A stretch of DNA of 64,000 nt from contig NZ_WMCD01000003.1 in assembly GCF_010994275.1 (NCBI RefSeq), positions 248,001 through 312,000 of the forward strand, written 5' to 3'. The notes under the pieces were generated by a model, which searched no databases, was not told the origin of the DNA, and saw only the letters and a list, made by a program, of their open reading frames with translations. How positions within the stretch are numbered: the first letter of the stretch is position 1; every line of letters begins with the position of its first letter. This document shows, one piece after another, positions 43,581-52,132 of this stretch. A program made the position numbers and the translations under genes. Source of the stretch: Cyclobacterium jeungdonense (GTDB taxonomy: Bacteria > Bacteroidota > Bacteroidia > Cytophagales > Cyclobacteriaceae).

Positions 43581-44415
43581 TGTCCAGGCTTTTTACGTGG
43601 TGAGTCAGTGCCCCCACTGAAATGTAGTCCACGCCCGATTCGGCTACGGGAATGATAGAGCGCTCATCTATACCACCGGAAGCTTCTGTTTCGTAGCGGT
43701 CCCCAATCAGGGCTACTGCTTCCTGCATGATGTTGGGGGACATGTTGTCAAGCATGATGATGTCCACGCCGCCAATTGTCAATACTTCCCTTACTTCGTC
43801 CAGACTACGGGTTTCAATTTCGATTTTCAAATCCAACTGTTTCTTTTCCAGGTAGCGCCTGGTAGCTTTAATGGCTTGAGCGATACCTCCGGCAAAATCA
43901 ATGTGGTTATCCTTAAGCATGATCATATCGTACAGTGCAAACCGGTGGTTTTTTCCTCCTCCAATGGCAACTGCCCATTTTTCCAGCATGCGGAAATTGG
44001 GAGTAGTTTTCCTTGTATCTAAAAGTCGGGCTCGGGTATGGCCTATTAATTCATTCATTTGTTTCGTTTTGGTGGCAATGCCACTCATGCGCTGCATGCA
44101 GTTCAGAACCAATCTTTCGGTAGTCAATATGGAAGCCGCTTTTCCTGATACCCGAAGACCAATTTCTCCCGGTTGCACCCTATTGCCATCTTCCAGCAGC
44201 AAGTCCACTTGAAGCTCCGGATCATGGTATTTAAAAATTCTTTCCGCCAGTGCCAGTCCGGCGATGATTCCTTGCTCCTTGATGATAAGCTGCGCTTTAC
44301 CTTGCTGGTCTTTAGGGACGGCGGCCAAGGTGGAATGATCCCCGTCTCCCACATCTTCCAACAAGGCGGCTTGTATAAACTTAGTTAGGCGATCTTCGGT
44401 TACGTATTCCTGCAT
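43537..44415 (-). CDS. nadC: nicotinate-nucleotide pyrophosphorylase (carboxylating)
   Basis: Quinolinate phosphoribosyltransferase, 292 residues, makes nicotinate mononucleotide from quinolinate and PRPP in de novo NAD synthesis. Motifs: EDVGDGDHST near the N-terminus, ERLVLNCMQRMSGIAT, LLDTRKTTPNFR (quinolinate and PRPP site), GGGKNHRFALYDMIMLKDNH, IEIETRSLDE, DIIMLDNMSP and EASGGIDE. All key residues look intact. Its 3' end overlaps the convergent ABC transporter gene by 44 bases. Confidence 0.97.
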   Translation of the reverse strand: MQEYVTEDRLTKFIQAALLEDVGDGDHSTLAAVPKDQQGKAQLIIKEQGIIAGLALAERIFKYHDPELQVDLLLEDGNRVQPGEIGLRVSGKAASILTTERLVLNCMQRMSGIATKTKQMNELIGHTRARLLDTRKTTPNFRMLEKWAVAIGGGKNHRFALYDMIMLKDNHIDFAGGIAQAIKATRRYLEKKQLDLKIEIETRSLDEVREVLTIGGVDIIMLDNMSPNIMQEAVALIGDRYETEASGGIDERSIIPVAESGVDYISVGALTHHVKSLDISLKALRFHQQTAG

Positions 44416-44459
44416 AGTGGTTTAAAATTACGAAATATTTTGAAACCAGACAGGTAAAT

Positions 44460-44861
44460 CTAATGGCGGATAAAATCCATACTATAAATAAGAAATGGCT
44501 TATCATTCCGCTTTATTCCACGGATCAATAGGCGAAAATCACCTTCGGAGGACCGATAGGTACCGATTAGGTAGGAGAGAGTGGCACTAGATTTGCCTTC
44601 CTGCTGTAATTGAAAGCCTTTGGAGGGGTGATTTCTGAAAAAATCCCTCAGTACAATTTGCGCCTGACTTTTTGAAAAATCACGCTTATCGTTATTAAAG
44701 CTGATCTCGACTCTGTCATCCAGGTAGTTGACTATTTCCTGACTGGATCCTTCCTCCAGGGCAACGGTCAGTGCCTTTCCTTCATCCTGCGCTTGGACAA
44801 TGGAAATGAGGCAACAACAGAAGAGGCCTGCCGCAAAGAGTTTGGGGATTAAACGTAACAT
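44460..44861 (-). CDS. DUF4783 family exported protein
   Basis: A 133-residue secreted protein of the DUF4783 family, found mainly in Bacteroidota and expected to adopt an NTF2-like cone fold. A signal peptide (LFAAGLFCCCLISIVQAQ) ends near residue 24, followed by ALEEGSSQEIVNYLDDRVEI and the family-typical KSQAQIVLRDFFRNHPSKGF. The cysteine trio in the signal region does not form a clear lipobox before the cleavage site. It lies 44 bases upstream of nadC on the same strand, the usual pairing for this family. Function is unknown. Confidence 0.85.
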   Translation of the reverse strand: MLRLIPKLFAAGLFCCCLISIVQAQDEGKALTVALEEGSSQEIVNYLDDRVEISFNNDKRDFSKSQAQIVLRDFFRNHPSKGFQLQQEGKSSATLSYLIGTYRSSEGDFRLLIRGIKRNDKPFLIYSMDFIRH

Positions 44862-44970
44862 GGTTTCAGGTTTAACAAATTTCAGGCCAAAAAAGGGTTT
44901 TTTTTATTAATTCAGACCTTCCCTAGCAGGAATGGGACTAGTAGCGCCAAGGGACTAGATTATTGCGTTA

Positions 44971-45005
44971 TTTGCTGACCGCTATGTTTAATTCTCTTAT
45001 ATTTG
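44971..45005 (+). promoter_or_regulatory. candidate promoter for gpmI
   Basis: TTTG at 44971-44974 and a perfect -7 box TATATTTG at 44998-45005 are 23 bases apart, slightly long for the consensus. Transcription from here would give a leader of about 100 bases before the gpmI ATG at 45114. Confidence 0.6.
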
Positions 45006-45113
45006 CGGGGCAATGAGCATACCCTGGTATGTTAAACTTCAGTTGGGCTGACAGGATTAGTAGTCTTGGAAACCACTGGAATTTTTGTTTGATTGTAACC
45101 AATTAGAAAAGTC

Positions 45114-46640
45114 ATGAATAAAAAAGTTTTATTAATGATCCTGGACGGGTGGGGTATAGCTCCAAACCCGGAAGTTTCTGCGATAGATAAAGCCAAAACT
45201 CCTTTTATCGACAGCTTGTACGAAAAGTATCCCCATTCCCGGCTGGATGCTTCAGGGTTGGCAGTAGGCCTTCCTGAAGGACAAATGGGGAACTCAGAAG
45301 TAGGGCATATGAACATTGGAGCCGGCAGAGTAGTGTACCAGGATTTGGTTAAAATCAATAAAGCCGTTGAAGAGGGGGCCTTGAAAACGGATCCTGTTTT
45401 GCGAGCAGCCTTTGCAGAAGCAAAAGCTGCCGGCAAAAAAGTCCATCTGATTGGTCTGGTCTCTGATGGAGGCGTTCATGCGCACATTAACCATTTGAAG
45501 GGACTTTGTGACGCGGCCAAGGCGAATGGATTGGAAGATGTTTTCATTCATGCATTTACTGATGGTAGGGATACCGATCCCAAAAGCGGATTAGGGTTTT
45601 TGGAAGAAGTAAAAAATCATTGCGAGGGATCGGTAGGGAAAATAGCTTCTATCGTCGGGAGGTATTATGCCATGGATAGGGACAAGCGCTGGGAACGTGT
45701 GAAGCTTGCTTACGATGCTATGGTACTTGGAGAAGGAGAAAAATCCAAGGACATGCTATCTGCTATCCGAAAATCATATGCCAATGGGGTTACTGACGAA
45801 TTTATTCGTCCCATTATTCAAGTGGATGATGCCGGAAAGCCGCTGGCGACCATAGAGGAAGGCGACACGGTGATTTGTTTTAATTTCAGAACAGACCGTG
45901 GAAGGGAAATAACCGAGGTGCTTACCCGGAAAGATTTTCCGGATTACAACATGAAAAAGCTCGACCTGAATTACGTTACCCTCACGCTTTATGATGAGAA
46001 TTTCGTTGGAATTCCTGTAGTATTCCAAAAAGATAATTTACGCAATACCCTGGGAGAAGTCCTGGAAAGGAATGGTAGAAAGCAGATCCGAATCGCTGAG
46101 ACTGAGAAATATCCCCATGTGACATTTTTCTTTTCAGGGGGAAGAGAAAAGGCTTTCGAAGGGGAAAGCCGCATTCTATGCAATTCACCAAAAGTAGCGA
46201 CCTACGATTTGCAACCCGAAATGTCTGCAAATGAAATTGCAAAAAAGATCAATCAGGAATTACCCAAAAAAGAGGCCGATTTTATTTGCCTGAACTTTGC
46301 CAATGCGGACATGGTAGGGCATACCGGGGTATTTGAAGCGGCAGTGAAAGCTTGTGAGGCAGTAGATGAATGCGCTTCTTCAGTCATAGAATCGGCACTT
46401 GAAAACGATTACACCGTGATTGTCATTGCCGATCATGGTAATAGTGACTGTATGATCAACCCAGATGGCACCCCCAATACAGCCCATACGACAAACCTGG
46501 TTCCATGCATCATGGTGGATAAAAACGACCGGCTGGAAGTTAATGACGGTAAGCTAGGGGATTTGGCACCTACTATTCTTAAGTTGATCGGACTGGAAAA
46601 GCCGGAAGAGATGACTGGGAATATTCTCCTGAAAAGCTAA
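45114..46640 (+). CDS. gpmI: 2,3-bisphosphoglycerate-independent phosphoglycerate mutase
   Basis: Cofactor-independent phosphoglycerate mutase, 508 residues, interconverts 3- and 2-phosphoglycerate in glycolysis with two Mn2+ ions. The alkaline-phosphatase-like domain starts LLMILDGWGIAPN (Asp11 ligand) and carries the phosphorylated Ser61 in GNSEVGHMNIGAG. The inserted transferase domain has HAFTDGRDTDPKSG, GRYYAMDRDKRWERV and FNFRTDRGREIT. Late metal ligands are in FANADMVGHTG and IADHGNSD plus AHTTN. All are present. The gene for a small lipoprotein follows two bases after the stop. Confidence 0.97.
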   Translation: MNKKVLLMILDGWGIAPNPEVSAIDKAKTPFIDSLYEKYPHSRLDASGLAVGLPEGQMGNSEVGHMNIGAGRVVYQDLVKINKAVEEGALKTDPVLRAAFAEAKAAGKKVHLIGLVSDGGVHAHINHLKGLCDAAKANGLEDVFIHAFTDGRDTDPKSGLGFLEEVKNHCEGSVGKIASIVGRYYAMDRDKRWERVKLAYDAMVLGEGEKSKDMLSAIRKSYANGVTDEFIRPIIQVDDAGKPLATIEEGDTVICFNFRTDRGREITEVLTRKDFPDYNMKKLDLNYVTLTLYDENFVGIPVVFQKDNLRNTLGEVLERNGRKQIRIAETEKYPHVTFFFSGGREKAFEGESRILCNSPKVATYDLQPEMSANEIAKKINQELPKKEADFICLNFANADMVGHTGVFEAAVKACEAVDECASSVIESALENDYTVIVIADHGNSDCMINPDGTPNTAHTTNLVPCIMVDKNDRLEVNDGKLGDLAPTILKLIGLEKPEEMTGNILLKS

Positions 46641-46642
46641 AG

Positions 46643-47212
46643 ATGATCAGCGGGTACCGAAATTCATTGATTTTAATGGTGGCGGGGTTATTGTTGATCT
46701 CCTGTAAGAAGGAGGAATCCAAGCCATTTGCAAATCCTACCCAAATTGATGCCTACTTTCCGGTTTCGGATTTTTTGGAGGAAAAAATCAAGAAAATTGA
46801 GGGAGTAACGGTTACCAAAATCATCCAATTCAATGAGGAATCGGAAGAAGTCCGGTTTAAACCGGATCAGGAGGCCTGGAGAAAAGAACTGGATTTTTTT
46901 TTTCAGGCGGATATAAATAAGGCAGCTTTCGCGACGGCGTATTCGACCACGGAAGAGGAAGGCCTTTTGGTACACAGGCTCAAACCCGGAGAAAAGGGGA
47001 CGATAAAAGAAATTCGTGTTCAGAAAAAAGGAGAGCTGGTCGAATCAATTCATATCATAACGGTGAATGATAATTTGTTTTACCACTCGGAGGTAAGTGG
47101 GAAAATTGGGCTGGATGCCCAGGAAGATTTGGCTACTTACCGGCTTTCGGGAAACCAAAAAGTATGGTTTATGGCCCCCACCCTTTTGAAAGTAAACGCA
47201 GAAATAGAATAA
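46643..47212 (+). CDS. hypothetical lipoprotein
   Basis: A 189-residue lipoprotein of unknown function. The signal peptide LILMVAGLLLISCKK ends in a lipobox with Cys21; Lys-Lys-Glu-Glu after it is the acidic/basic start often seen on exposed lipoproteins. The remainder, with IDAYFPVSDFLEEKIKK and strand-rich NLFYHSEVSGKIGLD, is soluble and matches no domain I know. It begins two bases after gpmI and so is translated from the same message, though a functional link to glycolysis is not implied. Confidence 0.75.
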   Translation: MISGYRNSLILMVAGLLLISCKKEESKPFANPTQIDAYFPVSDFLEEKIKKIEGVTVTKIIQFNEESEEVRFKPDQEAWRKELDFFFQADINKAAFATAYSTTEEEGLLVHRLKPGEKGTIKEIRVQKKGELVESIHIITVNDNLFYHSEVSGKIGLDAQEDLATYRLSGNQKVWFMAPTLLKVNAEIE

Positions 47213-47253
47213 AAGCCCCCTCCTCCGCAAATGTATTTCCTGATCTCTTCATG

Positions 47254-48774
47254 CTACCCGGCAAAGGCAAAGAAGACCAGCCAGGTGATAAATAGTATGG
47301 GAAGTAAAATGGGAATGGAAAATCTCAATATGTACCCAAAGAAAGAAGGCATTCTAATGCCACTCTGCTCGGCGATGGACTTGACCATAAAGTTGGGTCC
47401 ATTGCCGATATAAGTCATGGCACCAAAAAAGACAGATGCGATGGAAATGGCCATCAATTCGAAGGAAGAATCCAGGTAATTATTCATCGCAAAATCCTTT
47501 ACCTGCTGGATGACATTTATGTCCGCTCCCTGTGAGGCCATGGCTGCAGCAAGAAAATTGAGATAGGTTGGGGCATTGTCAAGAAAACCGGACAAAAAGC
47601 CTGTACCCCAGTAGAGCGTGTTATAGGTAATCATGGCAGCCCCTTCTTCCGATTGGGCAAAGGTTCCCACTAATTCAAGGGCGGGCATCATGGTGCCAAA
47701 AATACCAATAAAGATAAAGGCGACTTCCCGTATGGGTTCAAAATTAAATTCGTTTCCTTTAAGGGCTTTTTTGTCGGCATACCGGAAGGAAAGATAGGCC
47801 ACTGCAAACATGATGGTCTCCCGGATAAAACTAAATTTTTGTCCGTCATAGTGAATGGCAGGAACCCATTCCAATACGTTTGGATCCAGAAAAACCGAGA
47901 TTATGATCACCAGCAACCAAAGGAAGTTTCTGGTACCGGTAAGCGTTATTTTATTGGAATGCGTAATTTCGTCATCTGATTCCTGAACGGCTGCACTTTT
48001 TCCCATCTTCCTGTCAACCAAATAAAATAGAATGGAAAGAATGGTCAACGCCAGTATCCAGGCAGGCCAGTTATGTTCCAGCGTCCAGAAGAATGGGACT
48101 CCTTTGAGAAAGCCCAGGAAAAGTGGAGGATCTCCTATGGGTGTCAGTGACCCACCTACGTTACTTACCATAAAGATAAAAAATATAATATGATAGGGTT
48201 GAATGTTATCTTTATTGAGTCGGATAAAGGGGCGGATCAGCAACATGGATGCCCCTGTGGTTCCGATAAGGTTGGAGATCAATGCCCCAACAATAAGAAG
48301 GATAACATTTGCCAAAGGCGTGGATTTTTTGTCCACATCGATCAGAATACCCCCCGAGGCGATGAACAAAGAAGCGAGCAAAGCGATAAATTGAACGTAT
48401 TCCGCCAAGGCATGCACAGGGTTGTGCACGTTGTGCAGTACAAACAGGTAATAGAATACCACTACGGCGGCCAGACCGACGGCGATTTTAGGGTAATTGT
48501 GATGCCAGAAATGTTCATAAAACAGCGGACCGGTAGCAATCATTAGTAGCAAGGTCACGAACGGAATGACAAGCCAACCCGGGGCATGGCCATGGCTTGC
48601 TTCGTGTGCCGGCTCGGCAATGGACGCCGAATTGATTTCATCAGATTGCTGTACGTCCTGATGGCTTGTCAGTACAATCAGGTCAGAAGATGAAGCAGAT
48701 TGTGCTTGAAGTGGGGTTGATAGTAAAAGTACACATCCAAATAGCAGGAACCATGAAGCTAAATAGTTCTTCAT
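47254..48774 (-). CDS. sodium:proton antiporter-like membrane transporter (CitMHS_2/NhaD-type)
   Basis: A 506-residue carrier of the ion transporter superfamily with about 11-12 transmembrane helices after a cleavable signal peptide (FLLFGCVLLLSTPLQAQ) and a short exported segment rich in Ser, Asp and His. Family landmarks are LISNLIGTTGASMLLIRPFI, VSNVGGSLTPIGDPPLF, FLSGFLDNAPTYLNF and GAMTYIGNGPNFM; the Asn/Thr/Gly-Pro motifs in the two half-repeats form the substrate site. Bacteroidota relatives are named Na+/H+ antiporters, though the Pfam label is putative citrate transport; the ion is not certain. Transcribed in the same direction as, and downstream of, the dehydrogenase gene. Confidence 0.85.
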   Translation of the reverse strand: MKNYLASWFLLFGCVLLLSTPLQAQSASSSDLIVLTSHQDVQQSDEINSASIAEPAHEASHGHAPGWLVIPFVTLLLMIATGPLFYEHFWHHNYPKIAVGLAAVVVFYYLFVLHNVHNPVHALAEYVQFIALLASLFIASGGILIDVDKKSTPLANVILLIVGALISNLIGTTGASMLLIRPFIRLNKDNIQPYHIIFFIFMVSNVGGSLTPIGDPPLFLGFLKGVPFFWTLEHNWPAWILALTILSILFYLVDRKMGKSAAVQESDDEITHSNKITLTGTRNFLWLLVIIISVFLDPNVLEWVPAIHYDGQKFSFIRETIMFAVAYLSFRYADKKALKGNEFNFEPIREVAFIFIGIFGTMMPALELVGTFAQSEEGAAMITYNTLYWGTGFLSGFLDNAPTYLNFLAAAMASQGADINVIQQVKDFAMNNYLDSSFELMAISIASVFFGAMTYIGNGPNFMVKSIAEQSGIRMPSFFGYILRFSIPILLPILFITWLVFFAFAG

Positions 48775-48899
48775 TCACTTAAAATTAACGTTCTAAGAAT
48801 GATTAAGTCATGCGTTTCCAAGGATCTTGGAAGTACGGCCGGTTTCATTAAATTCCCCTAAACTAGTTATTTTGTACAGTAGGAAGCAAATAAATTAAT

Positions 48900-48938
48900 G
48901 GAAGCGGTCAAAAATTATGCTTTTTTTGACCAGCTTCC
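48900..48938 (-). terminator. hairpin downstream of the Glu/Leu/Phe/Val dehydrogenase gene
   Basis: A 15-bp stem (48900-48914 with 48923-48938, one bulged base at 48932) with an eight-base loop starts 15 bases past the minus-strand stop at 48953. The bases following on the minus strand (ATTAATTTATTTG) are T-rich but broken, so termination may be partial. It separates the dehydrogenase from the antiporter gene. Confidence 0.6.
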
Positions 48939-48952
48939 TTTACCAAAAAGGA

Positions 48953-50179
48953 TCAGGCAAGCTGTTCCAGGGCAATTTCTAAGCCTGTTTGTGCGATTTG
49001 ATTTTTTTCCGGGTGCATCTGATGGCATTTTTTCAAGGCTTTGTATATCGTTTGGCTTACGTCCTGAAACAAAGCCTCATCGGTAAACACTACTTTTTCT
49101 GACATCAGGTAGGCCGCTAACCTTGAAATTCCCACATTGGCGATAAAATCTGGGATAAGGGACAGGTTGTCGTCCGCCAATGTGCTGACCGGCCCCATGA
49201 AAATATCATTTTCCGCAAAGGGGAAATTGGCTCCACTAACAATTAACTTTACCCCTCCGGCCATTAGCTTCTCCAATTTCTCTTTGTCTACCAAACGAGA
49301 TTTTGCTGCGGGAATAAACAGGTCCGCAGAAAGATTCCAGATCTTTTCATTGCCTTCCTCAAATGGAATCCGTTTCTCACTTGCTAATTTGTTTTTTTCT
49401 TTTGAAAGAAATAGTTGGGTAATATCTGATTCATTTAAACCGTTTTGATCAATTATGGCTCCCTCCAGTGACAGAATACCGACGATTTGAACGCCTTCTT
49501 TGGCGAGGAAATAGGCTGCTGCGGCTCCTACATTACCCCAGCCCTGAATGATGGCCTTTTTTCCTTTTGGGGATCCTCCCCACAGCTTATAGTAATGCTT
49601 CACTGCGGCAGCCAATCCGAAGCCGGTAATCATATCGCTGACACGGTATTTGGAAGCACCTGCCGGATAATAATCGGGATTTTCGATGATTTTGGCTAAA
49701 CCCTGTCTCAGTTGTCCTATTTTCCGGATTTTTTGCGGTTCTTTGGATTTGTAATGACCGTTTACCACCCCTTCCTGCGGGTGCCAGAGGCCATAGTTTT
49801 CGGTATGAGGTATCAGTTCTTTATTTTCATGGATATGAATACCAGCGCTCGTACCAAAATAGCTCTTTAATATCGGCGAAACTACTTTAAACCACCTATC
49901 GAGCACAGCGTCTTTTCTCGGGTCATGAGGATCAAAATTGATTCCCGCTTTGGCACCTCCTATCGGAGGTCCTGAAATCGTGTATTTGATAGCTGTGTTT
50001 TTTGCCAGCTGGATTACTTCTTTTTTTTCCAGCCCTTTTTTCATCCGGGTGTCTCCGCCGGCAGCTCCCCCCCTAAGGGAGTCGATTACCAGCCACCCTT
50101 CGGCTTCCGTCTCACTATCACTCCATTCAAAAACGATTTCAGGCTGACGATTCTCAAATTTTTTAAGAAGTTCTCTCAT
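48953..50179 (-). CDS. Glu/Leu/Phe/Val dehydrogenase family protein, atypical clade
   Basis: An amino-acid dehydrogenase homologue of 408 residues from the ATG at 50179, which follows the anmK stop by 26 bases; the longer frame from 50275 would run back into anmK. The substrate-domain signature is present as RGGAAGGDTRM and GPPIGGAKAGINF, supplying the catalytic Lys, and the Rossmann part has IIQGWGNVGAAAAYFLA, then IPAAKSRLVD and VSGANFP. The usual PAPDxxT motif with the catalytic Asp is missing; the aligned place reads IPHTENYGLWHP. Substrate and even activity are therefore uncertain. It belongs with anmK on one transcript. Confidence 0.85.
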   Translation of the reverse strand: MRELLKKFENRQPEIVFEWSDSETEAEGWLVIDSLRGGAAGGDTRMKKGLEKKEVIQLAKNTAIKYTISGPPIGGAKAGINFDPHDPRKDAVLDRWFKVVSPILKSYFGTSAGIHIHENKELIPHTENYGLWHPQEGVVNGHYKSKEPQKIRKIGQLRQGLAKIIENPDYYPAGASKYRVSDMITGFGLAAAVKHYYKLWGGSPKGKKAIIQGWGNVGAAAAYFLAKEGVQIVGILSLEGAIIDQNGLNESDITQLFLSKEKNKLASEKRIPFEEGNEKIWNLSADLFIPAAKSRLVDKEKLEKLMAGGVKLIVSGANFPFAENDIFMGPVSTLADDNLSLIPDFIANVGISRLAAYLMSEKVVFTDEALFQDVSQTIYKALKKCHQMHPEKNQIAQTGLEIALEQLA

Positions 50180-50205
50180 TAGTTTTAAGTTTTTTAGATT
50201 CAGTC

Positions 50206-51297
50206 TTATGGAAAAAGTCCAAAAACAGTGCCACCGCAGGAACTCTGGGAGGCACCGGTTACGGATGCCAGGCAATTTATTTCACCTCGCAGGCGCAGTA
50301 CACCCAAAAAAGCGAATACCAATGCCTCTTTAAAATCAATAAGTTGATTTTCCGGCAGGGTAAGTGTTACGTGGGAACCAATTTTTTTGGAAAGGGTTTC
50401 AATAAAAAACGCATTGTAGGCACCCCCTCCGGTGATTAAGAGTTTTTGCTTCTTTGAAGATGGCTGTGTTTCCTCACCGATGGTATGCGAAATACAAATG
50501 GCATAATGCTCAATTAACGTAGCGAGTACATCGGGAACGGAATAATCCGCTTTTTCAAGCAAAGGTAAAAAATCACGTTCCACATGTTCTCTCCCAAGGG
50601 ATTTTGCCCCCTTTTGGGCATAGTAGGGGAGCTGGTGCAAGGAAGTAAGTAATTCCGGAATGACGTTGCCTTTCCTCGCTATATCTCCGTTTGTATCAAA
50701 TGTTTTCCCTACCTTTTGAGCAAAATGATTCATCAGCAAATTGAAAGGGCAGGTGTCAAATGCAGTCCGATGCCTGTTTTTCTCCAGGGAAATATTTGCA
50801 ATACCTCCCAGATTCAAGGCAAAGTCATATTGTGGAAAAAGTAAGGCATCGCCTATAGGCACAAGAGGTGCTCCCTGTCCTCCCAGGACCACATCCAATT
50901 TTCTGAAATCATTAATTACGGGAATTCCAGAGGCTTGCCACAGCGCATAACCGTCTCCGATTTGGCGGGTCATGCCTTTTTCCGGACGGTGAAATACCGT
51001 ATGACCGTGGGAGGCGATAGCTGTAGGTTGAATACCTTGTTCCCGGCAAAAGTTCTTGACCACATTCCCCATCCATGTTCCAAATTCGATGTTTAGGAAT
51101 TCCAACGATTCCGCATCTATCTGATGTGCAGCAGGAAGGGCATGCTCCAGATTATCAGGGAAAGGAATGGTTTCCGCTTTTAAAATTTCAAAGCTCCAGT
51201 GGGCATTTTTCTCGAAGGAGCAATAGGCCAGGTCGAGTCCATCGCCTGAAGTGCCGGACATCAAGCCAATCAGCTCGTACCTATAGGGTTCAATCAT
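50206..51297 (-). CDS. anmK: anhydro-N-acetylmuramic acid kinase
   Basis: AnmK, 363 residues, opens and phosphorylates 1,6-anhydro-MurNAc recovered from the cell wall, giving MurNAc-6-phosphate. ATP-binding and substrate motifs are GLMSGTSGDGLDLAY at the N-terminus, SHGHTVFHRP, RQIGDGYALW, LNLGGIANIS, FDTCPFNLLMN and LLITGGGAYNAFF. All look intact. It implies peptidoglycan recycling; the etherase that would act next (MurQ) is not in the window. The dehydrogenase gene follows in the same direction. Confidence 0.95.
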   Translation of the reverse strand: MIEPYRYELIGLMSGTSGDGLDLAYCSFEKNAHWSFEILKAETIPFPDNLEHALPAAHQIDAESLEFLNIEFGTWMGNVVKNFCREQGIQPTAIASHGHTVFHRPEKGMTRQIGDGYALWQASGIPVINDFRKLDVVLGGQGAPLVPIGDALLFPQYDFALNLGGIANISLEKNRHRTAFDTCPFNLLMNHFAQKVGKTFDTNGDIARKGNVIPELLTSLHQLPYYAQKGAKSLGREHVERDFLPLLEKADYSVPDVLATLIEHYAICISHTIGEETQPSSKKQKLLITGGGAYNAFFIETLSKKIGSHVTLTLPENQLIDFKEALVFAFLGVLRLRGEINCLASVTGASQSSCGGTVFGLFP

Positions 51298-51373
51298 GGG
51301 TTAAAGTTTGTTAAAAACCAGTTTTTAAACTTAAAAATAGCATTTCGCCAAGCAGCCTCCAAAGTAAAATGAC

Positions 51374-51381
51374 TAATTTTG
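51374..51381 (+). promoter_or_regulatory. -7 box (TAATTTTG) for the coaX operon
   Basis: TAATTTTG at 51374-51381 is a perfect -7 match. A start site near 51388 would leave the ATG at 51383 outside the transcript and favours the ATG at 51401 as the coaX start. No clear -33 element is seen. Confidence 0.55.
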
Positions 51382-51400
51382 AATGGGTTTTTGGAAAGAG

Positions 51401-52132
51401 ATGGTACCAGACAGAAGACATTGGGTAATAGACATTGGAAATACCAGAATCAAGCTTGGTATTTTTAATCAGGGAAAACTCCTGGAATCCAGTACTCTTG
51501 CAGACTTTGCATCCCTGGTGCCGAAAATCAAACCCGGAGATAGGGATAAGATGCTGATCGCTTCTGTAACGTGGACAGAGGAAGCTTTGAGAGAAGAAAT
51601 TGCCTACCCTTTTTTGTTTTTTGATCAGCATACCCCTCTGCCGATTCGGAATGAGTACCAGTCACCGGGTACCTTAGGCTTGGACCGGCTAGCGGCTGTC
51701 ATGGGCGCCAGGGCTTTCGAACCCATAGGACCGGTATTATGCATCGATCTGGGTACCTGCATCACCTACGATTTCCTGGACGGGGAGAACGTGTATAAAG
51801 GAGGAGCCATCTCTCCGGGGCTTGGTTTACGGTCAAAGGCCATGAACGCATATACGGCCAGGCTTCCTTTGGTGGAGGTACCGCAGCAAACACCGCCGTT
51901 TTTGGGAAAGGATACGGTGGGATGCATACAATCAGGAATTTATTATGGCATCTTGGGAGAGATGAAGGAATACATACACCGATTTACAGCCGCCTATGGT
52001 CAGGTGAACGTCTTTATTTGTGGTGGGGATGCTGAAATCTTTGAAAGCTTAACAAAAGACCACATATTTGTAATCCCCAATTTGGTCCTGTACGGATTGG
52101 ACAGAATTTTAACATACAATGTCGAAAAATAA
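51401..52132 (+). CDS. coaX: type III pantothenate kinase
   Basis: CoaX, 243 residues, phosphorylates pantothenate in the first step of coenzyme A synthesis; type III enzymes need a monovalent cation and resist CoA feedback. Acetate-kinase-fold motifs are WVIDIGNTRIKLGIF (phosphate 1), TLGLDRLAAVMGA (substrate), VLCIDLGTCITYDF and KGGAISPGLGLR. I use the ATG at 51401 because of the promoter position; ATG 51383 is in frame. Its end overlaps the following barrel gene by 14 bases, tying it to the envelope-gene chain. Confidence 0.93.
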   Translation: MVPDRRHWVIDIGNTRIKLGIFNQGKLLESSTLADFASLVPKIKPGDRDKMLIASVTWTEEALREEIAYPFLFFDQHTPLPIRNEYQSPGTLGLDRLAAVMGARAFEPIGPVLCIDLGTCITYDFLDGENVYKGGAISPGLGLRSKAMNAYTARLPLVEVPQQTPPFLGKDTVGCIQSGIYYGILGEMKEYIHRFTAAYGQVNVFICGGDAEIFESLTKDHIFVIPNLVLYGLDRILTYNVEK

